From positions 1 to 29,292 of the forward strand of contig QPFY01000055.1 in assembly GCA_003665825.1 (NCBI GenBank): a DNA stretch of 29,292 nt. Reading direction: 5' to 3'. This DNA is from Microbotryum silenes-acaulis (taxonomy: Eukaryota; Basidiomycota; Microbotryomycetes; Microbotryales; Microbotryaceae). Numbering within the stretch: the stretch's first letter is position 1; each line of letters begins with the position of its first letter. The notes beneath the pieces were generated by a model. It saw only the letters and a list, made by a program, of their open reading frames with translations. It ran no database searches and was not told the DNA's origin. The position numbers and the translations under genes are program-made. Of this stretch, positions 10,429 through 18,752 are shown in pieces.

Positions 10429-10514
10429 TAGAGTTGATCGAATAGGTATGTTGAAATGATATTGATCACTCTTGGCTATAACTACATCGCTGACGTAGTA
10501 GAGTTGATCGAATA
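10186..10514 (+). repeat. Element B 3' LTR (329 bp = 259 + 70-bp tail)
   Basis: The first 259 bp (to 10444) match the 5' LTR. An additional 70 bp (10445-10514) beginning GGTATGTTGAAATGATATT repeats the LTR 3' end including its TATAA and the GAATA terminus. The TSD GTATC follows the second GAATA, so the tail belongs to the integrated element and is not flanking DNA. Confidence 0.92.
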
Positions 10515-10717
10515 GTATCGCTGTTCGAGGCCGGAGATGACGCGTTCGATCTCGTCGAGGGCGGGGCTGACAATGAGGAGATCGTCGACATACAAGGCGA
10601 TATAATGGGGCCGTTGCTGATCATCAATGTGAGAGTAAATGCAGTGATCAGTGCCCGTTGCCTTGTACCCGAGACTCCTGAGTGATGTGTCAATGTGGCG
10701 ATTCCAGATGCGACCGG
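10515..10717 (-). pseudogene. Element X pol, middle RT fragment
   Basis: Minus-strand frame reading [18 protein letters not shown] through [20 protein letters not shown] to LEQRY. It includes the reverse-transcriptase catalytic YVDDLL motif. The frame continues on the other side of element B at 5356. Its upstream end, at 10713-10717 (ACCGG, i.e. CCGGT on the coding strand), abuts the LTR at 10718. The missing upstream coding sequence is found at 11069-14425 in opposite orientation, which ends in CCGGT at the matching codon. Confidence 0.9.
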
Positions 10718-10976
10718 TGTGAGGAATCCACTCTCCACTCGGGTCAGGACTTAGGCGCGCGGAGCGAGCCGGGCGCATCGGCCCAGGGCTTAGGCGCGCG
10801 GAGCGAGCCGGGCGCATCGGCCCAGGACTTAGGCGCGCGCAGCGAGCCTGGCACATTGGCTCAGCCCCGAGGCTCGCTGGCTGAGGACTTGGAGCGCGCG
10901 GCTCCCTTACTGTTAGATTCCTATTCATCACTCTTGGCTATAACTACATCGCTGACGTAGTAGAGTTGATCGAATA
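10718..10976 (+). repeat. Element X LTR at its gag end (259 bp)
   Basis: Begins TGTGAGGAATCC and ends CGAATA, then the primer-binding site. It carries three 39-bp units and no 70-bp tail. It sits between ACCGG of the inverted RT fragment and the X leader. If the inversion model is right, this copy is a recombinant of the original 5' LTR and an internal inverted LTR. Confidence 0.9.
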
Positions 10977-11001
10977 GGTTATAAGCCCACGAGCTACCAG
11001 C
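10977..11001 (+). promoter_or_regulatory. Primer-binding site of element X
   Basis: Identical to that of element B: GGTTATAAGCCC followed by ACGAGCTACCAGC. It directly follows the LTR end, with the same Ile-UAU-type anticodon-loop complement. Confidence 0.7.
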
Positions 11002-11068
11002 CCCGCCGCTTGCAATTTTCCCTCGAGCCCAGCCACTCGAGCCGCCCAGCCCATCGCACCATCGCAGC

Positions 11069-14000
11069 ATGGACAGCTCCCCCGCCCCGCCTTCGCCCCC
11101 CAGGGACATCAGCTCCCCTGACCCTTCGATCAGCGTGCAAATCGCCACGCTACAGGCACAGCTTGCCGCTCTACAGGCCTCACAGCCCCCTGCCGCCGCC
11201 GCCGCCGCCACCCCGCCCGTCACTGCCACGCAGGCAAACACCACCACCGCATCAAAAGTCGTGTTCCCCAAGCACGCTCGCCTTGACGGCCCTAAGTCGT
11301 TTACAAACTGGTTACGTCAACTCCGTCTCGCGCTTCCAAATCAAGCCCGTGGTTACGTTCTTGACGGTGTCATTCCCCCGACGTGGACGGCCGACCAGCT
11401 TGCCGCCCGTGACGACGCCGCGCGTGAAATCATCGTTGGCTCGATCGACTCAGCCGACGTCTCAGCCACCCTCGACACCATCCCCAGCGACGACCTGTCG
11501 GCACCACGCATCTTCGCCGCACTCAAGGCTCGTTTCGCACCGGACGACGCCACTCGCACCCTCGAGTTGTTCGCCCGCCTTTGGGACTTCAGGAAGATGC
11601 CTGCCCCCGTCGAGGCGTACGACACGTGGCTCCGTGAATACATGTTGATCGCGCAGGAAATCCGCGACGCCAAAACCTCGCTCAACGACGTGCTCGCCAC
11701 TCACGTGCTCGCCATGGTCCCACCCTGCCTTGACAGCTTCCGACTCACGTTCACGGACGAGCAGCGCAACCAACGCGACCTCCCGGAACTCACGACGCTG
11801 ACGGACCGCATTCGCATCCAGCTTCGCTCGGCGGGACTCTCGTCATCGCACTCGGCCATGCTCGCCACCGCCTCCCCTTGTCCCGCCTGCCGCGCCCCCG
11901 GCCACCGTCTGCGCGACTGCACCTCACGGGCGACACACCCGCCCGCCGGCCCCTGCCGCCGCTGCCACAAGAAAGGTCACTGGGCCCTCGACTGCAAGCA
12001 CCGGGGCGAACAGAAACACACCGGCGACGACAACCAGGACGACATGTCTCTCCCCGCCGCTCAACAGCCTAACGTCGGCTATTTCGCCTCCTGCCTGTTC
12101 GCTCGCCGGCAACTCCCAACTGACGCCTTTGTAGTCGACTCGGGCGCCACGGCACACATGGTCGCCGATCGCTCTCTATTCACGGCTTATCGCCAGACGG
12201 CGCACACCAAGATCGGCGGCATCGCCGGCGGTATCACGGCCATTGGTATGGGGGACGTAGCGTTCGTTGCCAAGACCGGACATCCGATCACGCTGCGTGG
12301 CGTTCTGCACACGCCGGGCCTCCACGTCAACCTCCTCTCTGTCTCTCGCCTCTGCGACACCGACCGCGTTCGACTCGCCTTCACCAGCAACGGCATCGAC
12401 ATCGCCAAGGACGGCCAGGCCATTGCTCACGGTACCAGGGTTAACGACGGTCTCTACCTTTTGGACGCGGATCACACCAAGTGTCAGCAGCTTGCCCTTC
12501 TCTCGCGTTCTGAGTCTACCGTGCCCCTGCTTACCCTTCACCGCTGCCTCGGCCATCTTGCCCCATCCTCTATACAGAAGATGATCGCCGCAGGTTTGCT
12601 GGACGGGTTTGGGGCCGGGTACAGTGAGAAAGACGTAGAGGAGTTTGTTTGCAATGCTTGCCTTGGTTCCAAAGGCCACCGTCTTCCTTTTCCCGACTCT
12701 GAGTCGCATTCCCCCGAGAGACTTGGCCTCGTGCACAGCGATGTCCTTTCGTTCCCCACTCCGTCCTTGACCGGGAAGCGCTACCTAGTCACATTTCTTG
12801 ACGACCACTCTCGCAAACTCTGGGCATACGCGATCGATCACAAAAGCGACGTCTTCCCGACCTTCCAGACTTGGCTCGCCGAAGTGGAGTTAGAGACGAA
12901 CGCGCGTTTAAAAACCCTTCGCACCGACAACGGCGGGGAGTACCGATCGAACGCATTCACGGAGTTCTGCAAGTCCAGGGGCATTCGTCGTCAATACTCT
13001 ATTCCCTACACACCTCAGCAAAACGGTCGTGCCGAACGTGTCAATCTCTCCATTGTCGAGGGCATCCTCGCCCTCCTTGCTGACTCCCATCTGCCGGCCA
13101 CCTTTTGGGATGAAGCGGCTGCGTACTTCGTTTATTGCAAAAACAGGTGCTCACACTCAGCTTTGGCCAAACAGACTCCAGAATCCGTTTGGAACGGCCG
13201 ACGCACCACCACCACCGCCCTCCACCCGTTCGGCTGCGCGGCCTGGCTCACGGTCGCGCCGGACCTTCGCAGCAAGCTCGACCCCAAGGCCGCGCGCGTG
13301 ATCTTCACCGGTTACGACCTCGCCTCCAAGGCTTTCCGTTTCTTCGACCATTATACCAACAAGGTTGTGATTGGCCGAAATGCCACCTTCCTCGACGACG
13401 ACTTCCCCGGCCTCCCAATCAACACGCCCGTCGATGTGGACAACACCGAACGCCAGTTCGTCATTCCCGCCGACACGCCCGCCCCCGCCGTCAAGACGAG
13501 GACCCCACTAGTAAGGTCGGCGCACATGGACGTCTCATCCTCTCTTGATGATTCTGCCATGAGCGCCGTTGACGTGGCCCCAGGGTACACTGGCGGATCC
13601 TTACTTAATTCTACAGATATCAGCCCCTCGCCGTCCCCGTCGCTTGTCCCGCTTTCGTCGCCCGCCACGTCCTCGGCCGGAGGACCGTCCCTAGATGACT
13701 CGGACGACCCGCTTGACCTCCTCAACTCCAACACCGCGGTTCGCCTCAACCTGATGGACGTACATCGATCCGACGACGACACCCTGGTGACGCCCGCACC
13801 CGCCATTGCCCCCGCTGAACAGCCCTCCGATGACGACTCCCCTGATGAGATCGATTTCCTCTCTCGCCACCACCGCGCCTTCATCGCCACAGACGACGAC
13901 GACCCCACCCTCGACGCCATCGAGCCCGTCAAGTCGATTACTAGCGATCCTCAGACCTGGCGCGAAGCAATGTCCAGCGACGAGCACGACATCTGGGCTC

Positions 14001-14425
14001 AGGCTGCCGCCGCCGAGTTCACCGCCATGCGCGACGACTTCAAGGTGTTCACCATCGAGCCTCGATCCTCCGTACCGCCGGGCGCCACTATCGTCACCTC
14101 CAAGTTCGTCTGGAAGACCAAACGCGACGCACGTGGCGAAGTCACGGGGCACAAGGCACGCCTTGTAGCGCAAGGTAACCGCCAACGCGACGGCATCGAT
14201 TTCTCGGAGACTTTCGCACCCGTCGCCCGTTTCTCCTCCATTCGCTGCCTCCTTGCCCTCGCCGCTGCCAACGGTTACCACGTTCATCAGGCCGACATCG
14301 ACAAGGCTTACCTCCACGGCGAGCTCGATCACGATATCTGGATGACGACGCCACGAGGTTTCGACTTCCCGAGCGATAAGATTCTCCGCCTGCGGCGCTC
14401 AATCTACGGTCTCAAGCAGGCCGGT
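11069..14425 (+). pseudogene. Element X gag-pol, N-terminal part (gag to early RT), truncated by rearrangement
   Basis: The ATG at 11069 opens a frame nearly identical to residues 1-1119 of the B polyprotein: two CCHC knuckles, DSGAT protease, HHCC and DDE integrase (TDNGGEY and NGRAE intact), linker and the first RT blocks ([23 protein letters not shown]). It has one more alanine codon than B in the Ala run near residue 46. No internal stop or frameshift is present. At 14426 the frame runs into an LTR in reverse orientation, adds about ten foreign residues and stops at 14456-14458. The catalytic YVDDLL and RNase H parts are on the minus strand at 10515-10717 and 4437-5356. A truncated Gag-PR-IN could still be made; a complete Pol could not. 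Confidence 0.92.
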
Positions 14426-14645
14426 TATTCGATCAACTCTACTACGTCAGCGATGTAGTTATAGCCAAGAGTGATGAATAGGAATCTAACAGTAAGGGAG
14501 CCGCGCGCTCCAAGTCCTCAGCCAGCGAGCCTCGGGGCTGAGCCAATGTGCCAGGCTCGCTGCGCGCGCCTAAGTCCTGGGCCGATGCGCCCGGCTCGCT
14601 CCGCGCGCCTAAGTCCTGACCTGAGTGGAGAGTGGATTCCTCACA
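14426..14645 (-). repeat. Family 1 LTR in inverted orientation at the X breakpoint (220 bp)
   Basis: On the minus strand it starts TGTGAGGAATCC at 14645 and ends GAATA at 14426. It has two 39-bp units, so it is 39 bp shorter than the 259-bp LTRs. Left flank is CCGGT of X; right flank is CGAAC of a family 4 integrase fragment. The flanks differ, so it is not a simple solo insertion with a TSD but a recombination product. It shares two of the X-specific LTR bases. Confidence 0.88.
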
Positions 14646-14991
14646 CGAACCAGCCACCAACGGGGAACGATATGTTGTCACCTTCATCGACGATTTCTCC
14701 CGAAAGACGTGGGTCAGCGCGCTGAGAAACAAGAGTCAAGTCTTCGACACCTTCCAGCGTTGGCACACCATGATCGAACGCTCAACGGGCCTCAAGCTCC
14801 GCACGTTACGAACGGACAATGGCGGCGAATACACGTCCAAAGCCTTCATTGAGTACTGCTCTCACCACGGCATTACCAGGCAACTCACAATCCCGTACAC
14901 CCCGGAGCAGAACGGCCGGGCCGAAAGGACAAACCGCACAATCGTCGAGGGGACGATCACCCTGCTCCAGCACTCGGGACTGCCCACAACA
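14646..14991 (+). pseudogene. Element I: family 4 copia integrase fragment
   Basis: Plus-strand frame beginning [19 protein letters not shown] and containing [14 protein letters not shown] and [10 protein letters not shown], the second Asp and the Glu of the integrase DDE triad with the D-X35-E spacing. It is almost identical to the minus-strand family 4 copy at 23570-24315. It is cut on the left by the family 1 LTR at 14645 and on the right at CAACA (14987-14991), where the family 4 element F starts. A family 4 element has therefore inserted into another family 4 element. Confidence 0.9.
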
Positions 14992-15220
14992 TGTTAAACC
15001 GTATGTCTCGAGAGGGGACTGGATCGGCAACCAGTAAGTACACGAGACAGAGTACGGGTTGTAAGGGAGTAGTTTGGAGCGTTAGGGGGAAGACTAAAGA
15101 TGGCGCGCAGTGCGAGTGTGCGAAATATCTCTAAGTCCAAAGAGAGGTCCAAGCGGCGCGGCTAGCTAGGCGCGGCGCGGATTGGAGATTGATCTAAGCA
15201 AGAGTGTATGGAATTCAACA
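14992..15220 (-). repeat. Element F 3' LTR (229 bp)
   Basis: On the minus strand it begins TGTTGAATTCC at 15220, next to the G-run, and ends GGTTTAACA at 14992, giving canonical TG...CA ends and a short terminal inverted repeat. It is unlike the family 1-3 LTRs, which end in TA. Its start resembles the G repeat end (TGTTGAAT), but the interiors differ. Confidence 0.85.
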
Positions 15221-15227
15221 CCCCCCC
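15221..15227 (-). promoter_or_regulatory. Polypurine tract of element F (G7)
   Basis: Seven G on the minus strand, preceded by purine-rich GCGAG, abut the LTR start. They lie 15 bases after the pol stop codon. Confidence 0.8.
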
Positions 15228-15242
15228 TCGCTCGAAGCTTAC

Positions 15243-15307
15243 TTAGCCTCGGAGACCCAGGTTCTCACGATGAACCTTGAACACTAAAGGCCCAAGTGCC
15301 TTGGTGA
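15243..15307 (-). pseudogene. Element F pol, C-terminal tail
   Basis: Minus-strand reading TKALGPLVFKVHRENLGLRG then a TAA stop at 15243-15245. This is the usual end of a copia RNase H region (FTKAL...H...LG). It continues the frame that stops being F at 16193 (VADIFT): removing repeat G and one TCACC copy gives [10 protein letters not shown] without a shift. Family 4, unlike family 1, stops before its polypurine tract. Confidence 0.88.
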
Positions 15308-16192
15308 TGTTGAATGTGGACTGTAGGGCTTATCGGAATTTGGCGTAGCGACCGCTAGGGCTACTAGTGGAGCGTCGACGTGGCAAGGATGCGACGGACG
15401 GTCGACAGGAGAAGTCGTGAGGCGGCACTGGCGCGGTCTGATGAGACGGACGCGGTGCGGCTGGACGATCTGTTCTCTACCGAAGATTAGCTGTCTGGCT
15501 AATGTTGGGAAGCGGTATGATGATTGCAACTAACCTGTTCTCTACCGAAGATTAGCTGTCTGGCTAATGTTGGGAAGCGGTAGAGAAGAGGAAGAAAGGC
15601 ACAGGGGCGCGCGAGTCGGGTGAGGTTCTAGCAAGGGGCCGCGCTAAGACAAACTGGGCTAGCACAATGCGAAGCTACAAGACCGAACTCCAAGCGGACC
15701 ATCAAGGCTCTGAGGGGTGTCGTGTTGGACGATGTACACGAAGGGAAACTTATCTACCTTGGTCGAGTGTTGGTGAGCTGGGCAATCCGTAGCAACAAGA
15801 TCCAGGTTGCGAACAACGGGCGTCATGCATGGGCGATACACTGGATGGCCGATGAGACATGAGGACGGTGGCGGCAAGCTGGCGGTGGCTAGGCGGAGGC
15901 AACGGCTTGGCAAGACAGGAGAAGTAGACCGACTAAGTTCCGATGTGGAGGCGGCGGCGCGCGAGCGTGAGTTGAACAGGCTGGCGCGGGAGCGGCGAAC
16001 AAAAGGGGGGCGGCTTGGCTGTGAAGGCGAAGGCGCCGAGGCGAAAGACTGGGGGGCGGCTTGGCAGCGAGGGCAAAGGCGCCGAGGCGAAGGCGCGCGG
16101 CGGCGAAAGAGGCGCCGAAAACTGGGCGGTCCTGACAAACGGCGGCCCAAAGTTGAAGTGTTCGAACGCTTGTAGTAGAATGAAATTCAACA
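15308..16192 (-). repeat. Repeat G, copy 2: complete 885-bp solo-LTR-like insertion
   Basis: Bounded by an 8-bp terminal inverted repeat, TGTTGAAT...ATTCAACA, and flanked by a perfect 5-bp TSD (GGTGA at 15303-15307 and 16193-16197). It interrupts the RNase H end of element F. TG...CA ends, the 5-bp TSD and the lack of coding motifs are what a solo LTR shows; I cannot assign a family. It contains a 48-bp direct duplication (15470-15517 and 15535-15582) and a degenerate GC-rich repeat near 16005-16100. Proline/alanine-rich ORFs across that part look like composition effects. Confidence 0.8.
15470..15582. repeat. 48-bp direct duplication inside repeat G copy 2
   Basis: Two copies, 15470-15517 and 15535-15582, begin CTGTTCTCTACCGAAG and are separated by 17 bp. 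The partial G copy at 2531-3115 has only one (near 2909-2955, opposite orientation), so the duplication is specific to copy 2. Confidence 0.85.
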
Positions 16193-18155
16193 GGTGAAGA
16201 TATCGGCGACCATGGTTTTCGTGTCCACATAGTCGACTCGAATGGTGCCCAGCCTGACCTGGTCGCGTACGAAATGTTCGCGAATGCGAATGTGTCGGGA
16301 CCGGTGGTGAAGGGTGGGGTTCTTGGCGAGAGCCAGTGCTCCTTGGTTGTCGCCGTAAAGTTGGACGGGAGCTTGGGTGTCGATGCCCAGCTCCATAAGT
16401 AGTTCTTGGAGGTGGCCAGCTTCCTTTGAGGCATGCGAGAGGGCGAGGTACTCGGCGTCTGTGGTGGAGTCGGCCACTCGGTTTTGCACTTTGGAGGACC
16501 AGGAGATAACGGAGCCAGCCAGGTGGAAGCTGTACCCCATGGTTGACCGTGATGACGTGGTGCAGGTTCCCCAGTCCGCGTCAGAGTAACCCGTGAATCC
16601 CGAGAACTTGCCTTGCTCGGAGCTGTAGTGCAGGCCAAGGCGTGCAGTTCCGCATAAGTACCGAAAGACGGTCTTGATGGCGGTCCAGTGTTCGGGTGTG
16701 GGACTGGCAGAGAAACGTGCGAGGTATCCAACGGCGTAGGAGATGTCTGGGCGAGTACCAGTGGCGGCGTAGAGGAGGCACCCAATGGCCTGCATGTAGC
16801 GCGTCTGAGCGATCTTTGACGGTTCCGCGAGCGAATGCTCGAGCTGGCGGTTTGGGGCCATGGGCGTGGAGGCGGGGCTGCTGTCTGACATTCCAAATCT
16901 GCGGAGGATACTTGTGATGTACGCCTCCTGCGACAGGATGATGGACTTGTTGGCCTGTCGTTTGATCTGGATCCCCAAGATGTATTGGGCTGGGCCAAGT
17001 CGCTTGATGCCGTTGAGGATGCGCTCGATCTCGTCCTCCGAAGGGCTGACCATCAGCAAGTCATCGACGTAGAGGGCGATGTAGTGGTAGTGGTCGCCGT
17101 CGCGTCGTACGTATACACAGTGATCCTTGGCTGTGGCGCGGTAGTTGAGGCTCTTCAGCGTCAAGTCAATGTGCTCATTCCAGACTCGGCCGGCCTGCTT
17201 GAGGCCGTAGATCGATCGATGGAGTTTGAGGACTTTACCGGGCATGTCAACACCTTGTGGGACGCGCATGTAGAGGTCTTCCTTCAGCTCGCCGTGGAGG
17301 TATGCCTTGTCAACGTCGGCCTGATGGACGTGGAGGTTCTTGGCGGCGGCCAGTGCGATGAGAGCTCGGATTGAGGTGAACTTGGCGACAGGAGCAAACG
17401 TCTCATCGTAATCGATACCTGGGCGCTGGGAGAAGCCTTGTGCAACGAGCCGGCCCTTGTGCGAAGTAATCTTGCCAAGTTGGTCGCGTTTGGTGCGGAA
17501 GATGAACCTGGATCCAAGGACTTTGGCACCGGGGGGCAGTGAGGAGGAGTTGACCGGGGTGAAGCATTTGTACTCGGTGGCAAGGGAGTGAAACTCATCG
17601 GCTGCTGCTTGCCTCCAGATCTCCTCTTTACCTGACTTGACCGCCTGCGACCAATTTTGGGGGTCCTCGGTTGGCCCTTCGAGTTCGACGACCGATGAAC
17701 CAGCGGTGGTGGCGGCGAAGGCAGCGGCGCGAGACGGGCATGACAAGAAGTCGATTGGGTCGGCCGAGTCATCGGTCACGTCCGACGCAGGAGGTGATGG
17801 CGAGAACTGAGCCCTGGACATGTCGGACGGTGTGTCAAAGCCATCGTCGGACATGTCGATCGTTGTGTCGTCACTCGCGTTGGTCTCAAGCGCGGCAAAT
17901 CGATTTTCGTGCACGACAGGTTGGAGGGACGGAGGTGGTGCCGCGCGGGAGCCATGTGCAGCGTCAACAAAGGTCCAGTCGCCAGTGGTGGACGTCATGT
18001 GAGGTTTCGGTTGGTCGATCGGGGCATCTCGAGCGGGGAAGACTTTCTCATCGAATAGGACGTCGCGGCTCTGGAAGAACGAAGTTGTGGCCGGGTCGTA
18101 AAGCGTCCAGGCCTTCGATCTGTTATCGATGCCAACGAAGATGAATGGTTTGGCC
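16193..18155 (-). pseudogene. Element F pol, integrase end to RNase H
   Basis: The minus-strand frame is open from KPFIFVGIDNRSKAWTLYD (after the M insertion) to VADIFT (before repeat G). It holds the integrase C-terminal region, an acidic linker (DPIDFLSCPS), RT with [24 protein letters not shown] and YVDDLLMVSP, and RNase H with [15 protein letters not shown] and YGDNQGAL. All catalytic motifs are intact and there is no frameshift. Compared with the other families, the short segment before KRLGPAQYILG lacks about five residues (families 1-3 have LEQRYGV there). The gene is split only by insertions, so F was probably functional or nearly so until recently. Confidence 0.92.
18151..18155 (+). 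other. Left TSD of element M (TGGCC)
   Basis: TGGCC precedes the M 5' LTR and recurs at 23565-23569 after the 3' LTR. Removal of M and one copy restores the F integrase frame (LDPKA joined to KPFIF). Confidence 0.95.
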
Positions 18156-18643
18156 TGTGAGATTGACAAACTCTTATGTTTCCTTCTCGCATCATGCCTC
18201 CTTTTCTTGGTCTCATCTTACCTCCTTTTTGGCCTGCCTTCCACACCTAGGCTCTCTCCCTTTCCTGGGCTGGGTCCGTGCGCCTGACAAAGGTGGCAGA
18301 CCCAGCCGCGCGCTCACCCGAGCCAAATGGCTCCGCGCTTCTCTCTCTCCTGCTCAAGCAACTTCTTGGTCTGGTCTCCTTGGTCCGTCGATCAGAGCCT
18401 TACCACTGCTTGAGCAGGTGAGCACTACATTTCCTTCTTCCTTTATCTTTACTAGCTATCATAACTCACTGTAGTGCTTGAGCAGGTGTGTAACAAGCAA
18501 CTTCTTGGTCTGGTCTCCTTGGTCCGTCGATCAGAGCCTTACCACTGCTTGAGCAGGTGTGTAACAAGCAACTTCTTGGTCTGGTCTCCTTGGTCCGTCG
18601 ATCAGAGCCTTACCACTGCTTGAGCAGTCGTCGTAACTTCATA
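18156..18643 (+). repeat. Element M 5' LTR (488 bp)
   Basis: Begins TGTGAGATTGACAAACTC and ends CTTCATA. It contains inverted repeats: CTGCTCAAGCA (18350-18360) with TGCTTGAGCAG (18407-18417), and AGCACTACA with TGTAGTGCT further on. Two 71-bp tandem units occupy 18486-18627, whereas the 3' LTR has one. Confidence 0.93.
18486..18627 (+). repeat. 71-bp tandem units in the M 5' LTR (2 copies)
   Basis: Two adjacent identical units begin GTGTGTAACAAGCAACTTC at 18486 and 18557. The 3' LTR has a single unit at 23478-23548. A related segment at 18350-18417 has CTGCTCAAGCA in place of the unit's first bases. Confidence 0.92.
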
Positions 18644-18668
18644 GGTTATAAGCCCGAACGACCTACCA
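18644..18668 (+). promoter_or_regulatory. Primer-binding site of element M (half-tRNA type)
   Basis: GGTTATAAGCCCGA directly follows the LTR. The complement UCGGGCUUAUAACC reads as an anticodon stem UCGGG, loop CUUAUAA and start of the 3' stem, i.e. anticodon UAU (Ile). Further complement includes UGGUAG, as in a tRNA D-loop. There is no TGG at the LTR end, so a 3'-acceptor primer is unlikely. Confidence 0.7.
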
Positions 18669-18752
18669 GCGCGGCCACTCCCGTGTCCGCCTTTGTCGAA
18701 CTTTGCGTCCTTCGCACCGCCCGGCTTTGCCCGGCGCTCCGCACGACTCAGC

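Larger units (their letters stand above)
5357..10514 (+). mobile_element. Element B: complete, apparently intact Ty1/copia retrotransposon (family 1)
   Basis: A full element: 5' LTR 5357-5615, half-tRNA-type primer-binding site from 5616, gag-pol ORF 5710-10428, nine-G polypurine tract 10177-10185 and 3' LTR 10186-10514. It is flanked by a perfect 5-bp TSD, GTATC at 5352-5356 and 10515-10519, and it splits the pol frame of element X cleanly. The 259-bp shared parts of the two LTRs look identical by eye, so the insertion is recent. One oddity is that the 3' LTR has a 70-bp extra tail that the 5' LTR lacks. Confidence 0.95.
10718..14425 (+). mobile_element. Element X, 5' part (inverted relative to its 3' part)
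   Basis: LTR, primer-binding site and gag-protease-integrase-early RT of a family 1 element on the plus strand. It stops after SIYGLKQAG at CCGGT (14421-14425), exactly where the minus-strand piece at 10713-10717 begins with CCGGT. The two pieces together make one full-length polyprotein frame. The LTRs at 4099-4427 and 10718-10976 share three bases that differ from both B LTRs (A in TCTCCACTC, G in CCAGGGCTTAGG, A in CTTGGAGCG), which supports their belonging to one element. Confidence 0.85.

Noticed and set aside
14426..14645. Simple solo LTR inserted in element X
   Set aside because: A solo LTR would have CCGGT on both sides. Only the left flank is CCGGT; the right flank is family 4 sequence, and the other CCGGT is at 10713-10717.
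14471..14725. Open frames starting inside the inverted family 1 LTRs (also 4214-4453 and 10160-10399)
   Set aside because: They arise from the antisense of the 39-bp repeats, which are open in several frames. No family resemblance or start context supports expression.
15308..16192. Repeat G as a DNA transposon (MITE)
   Set aside because: The inverted repeat is only 8 bp, the ends are TG...CA and the TSD is 5 bp, which fit an LTR better. Not fully excluded.
15889..16998. Long minus-strand frame rich in Pro/Ser/Arg, overlapping F RNase H and repeat G
   Set aside because: It is in the wrong frame relative to the clear RT and RNase H frame and crosses the boundary of an insertion; it is a composition artefact.
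18693..18752. Upstream extension of the family 2 ORF
   Set aside because: The frame is open but begins with a non-ATG codon; the first ATG at 18753 is the better eukaryotic start.
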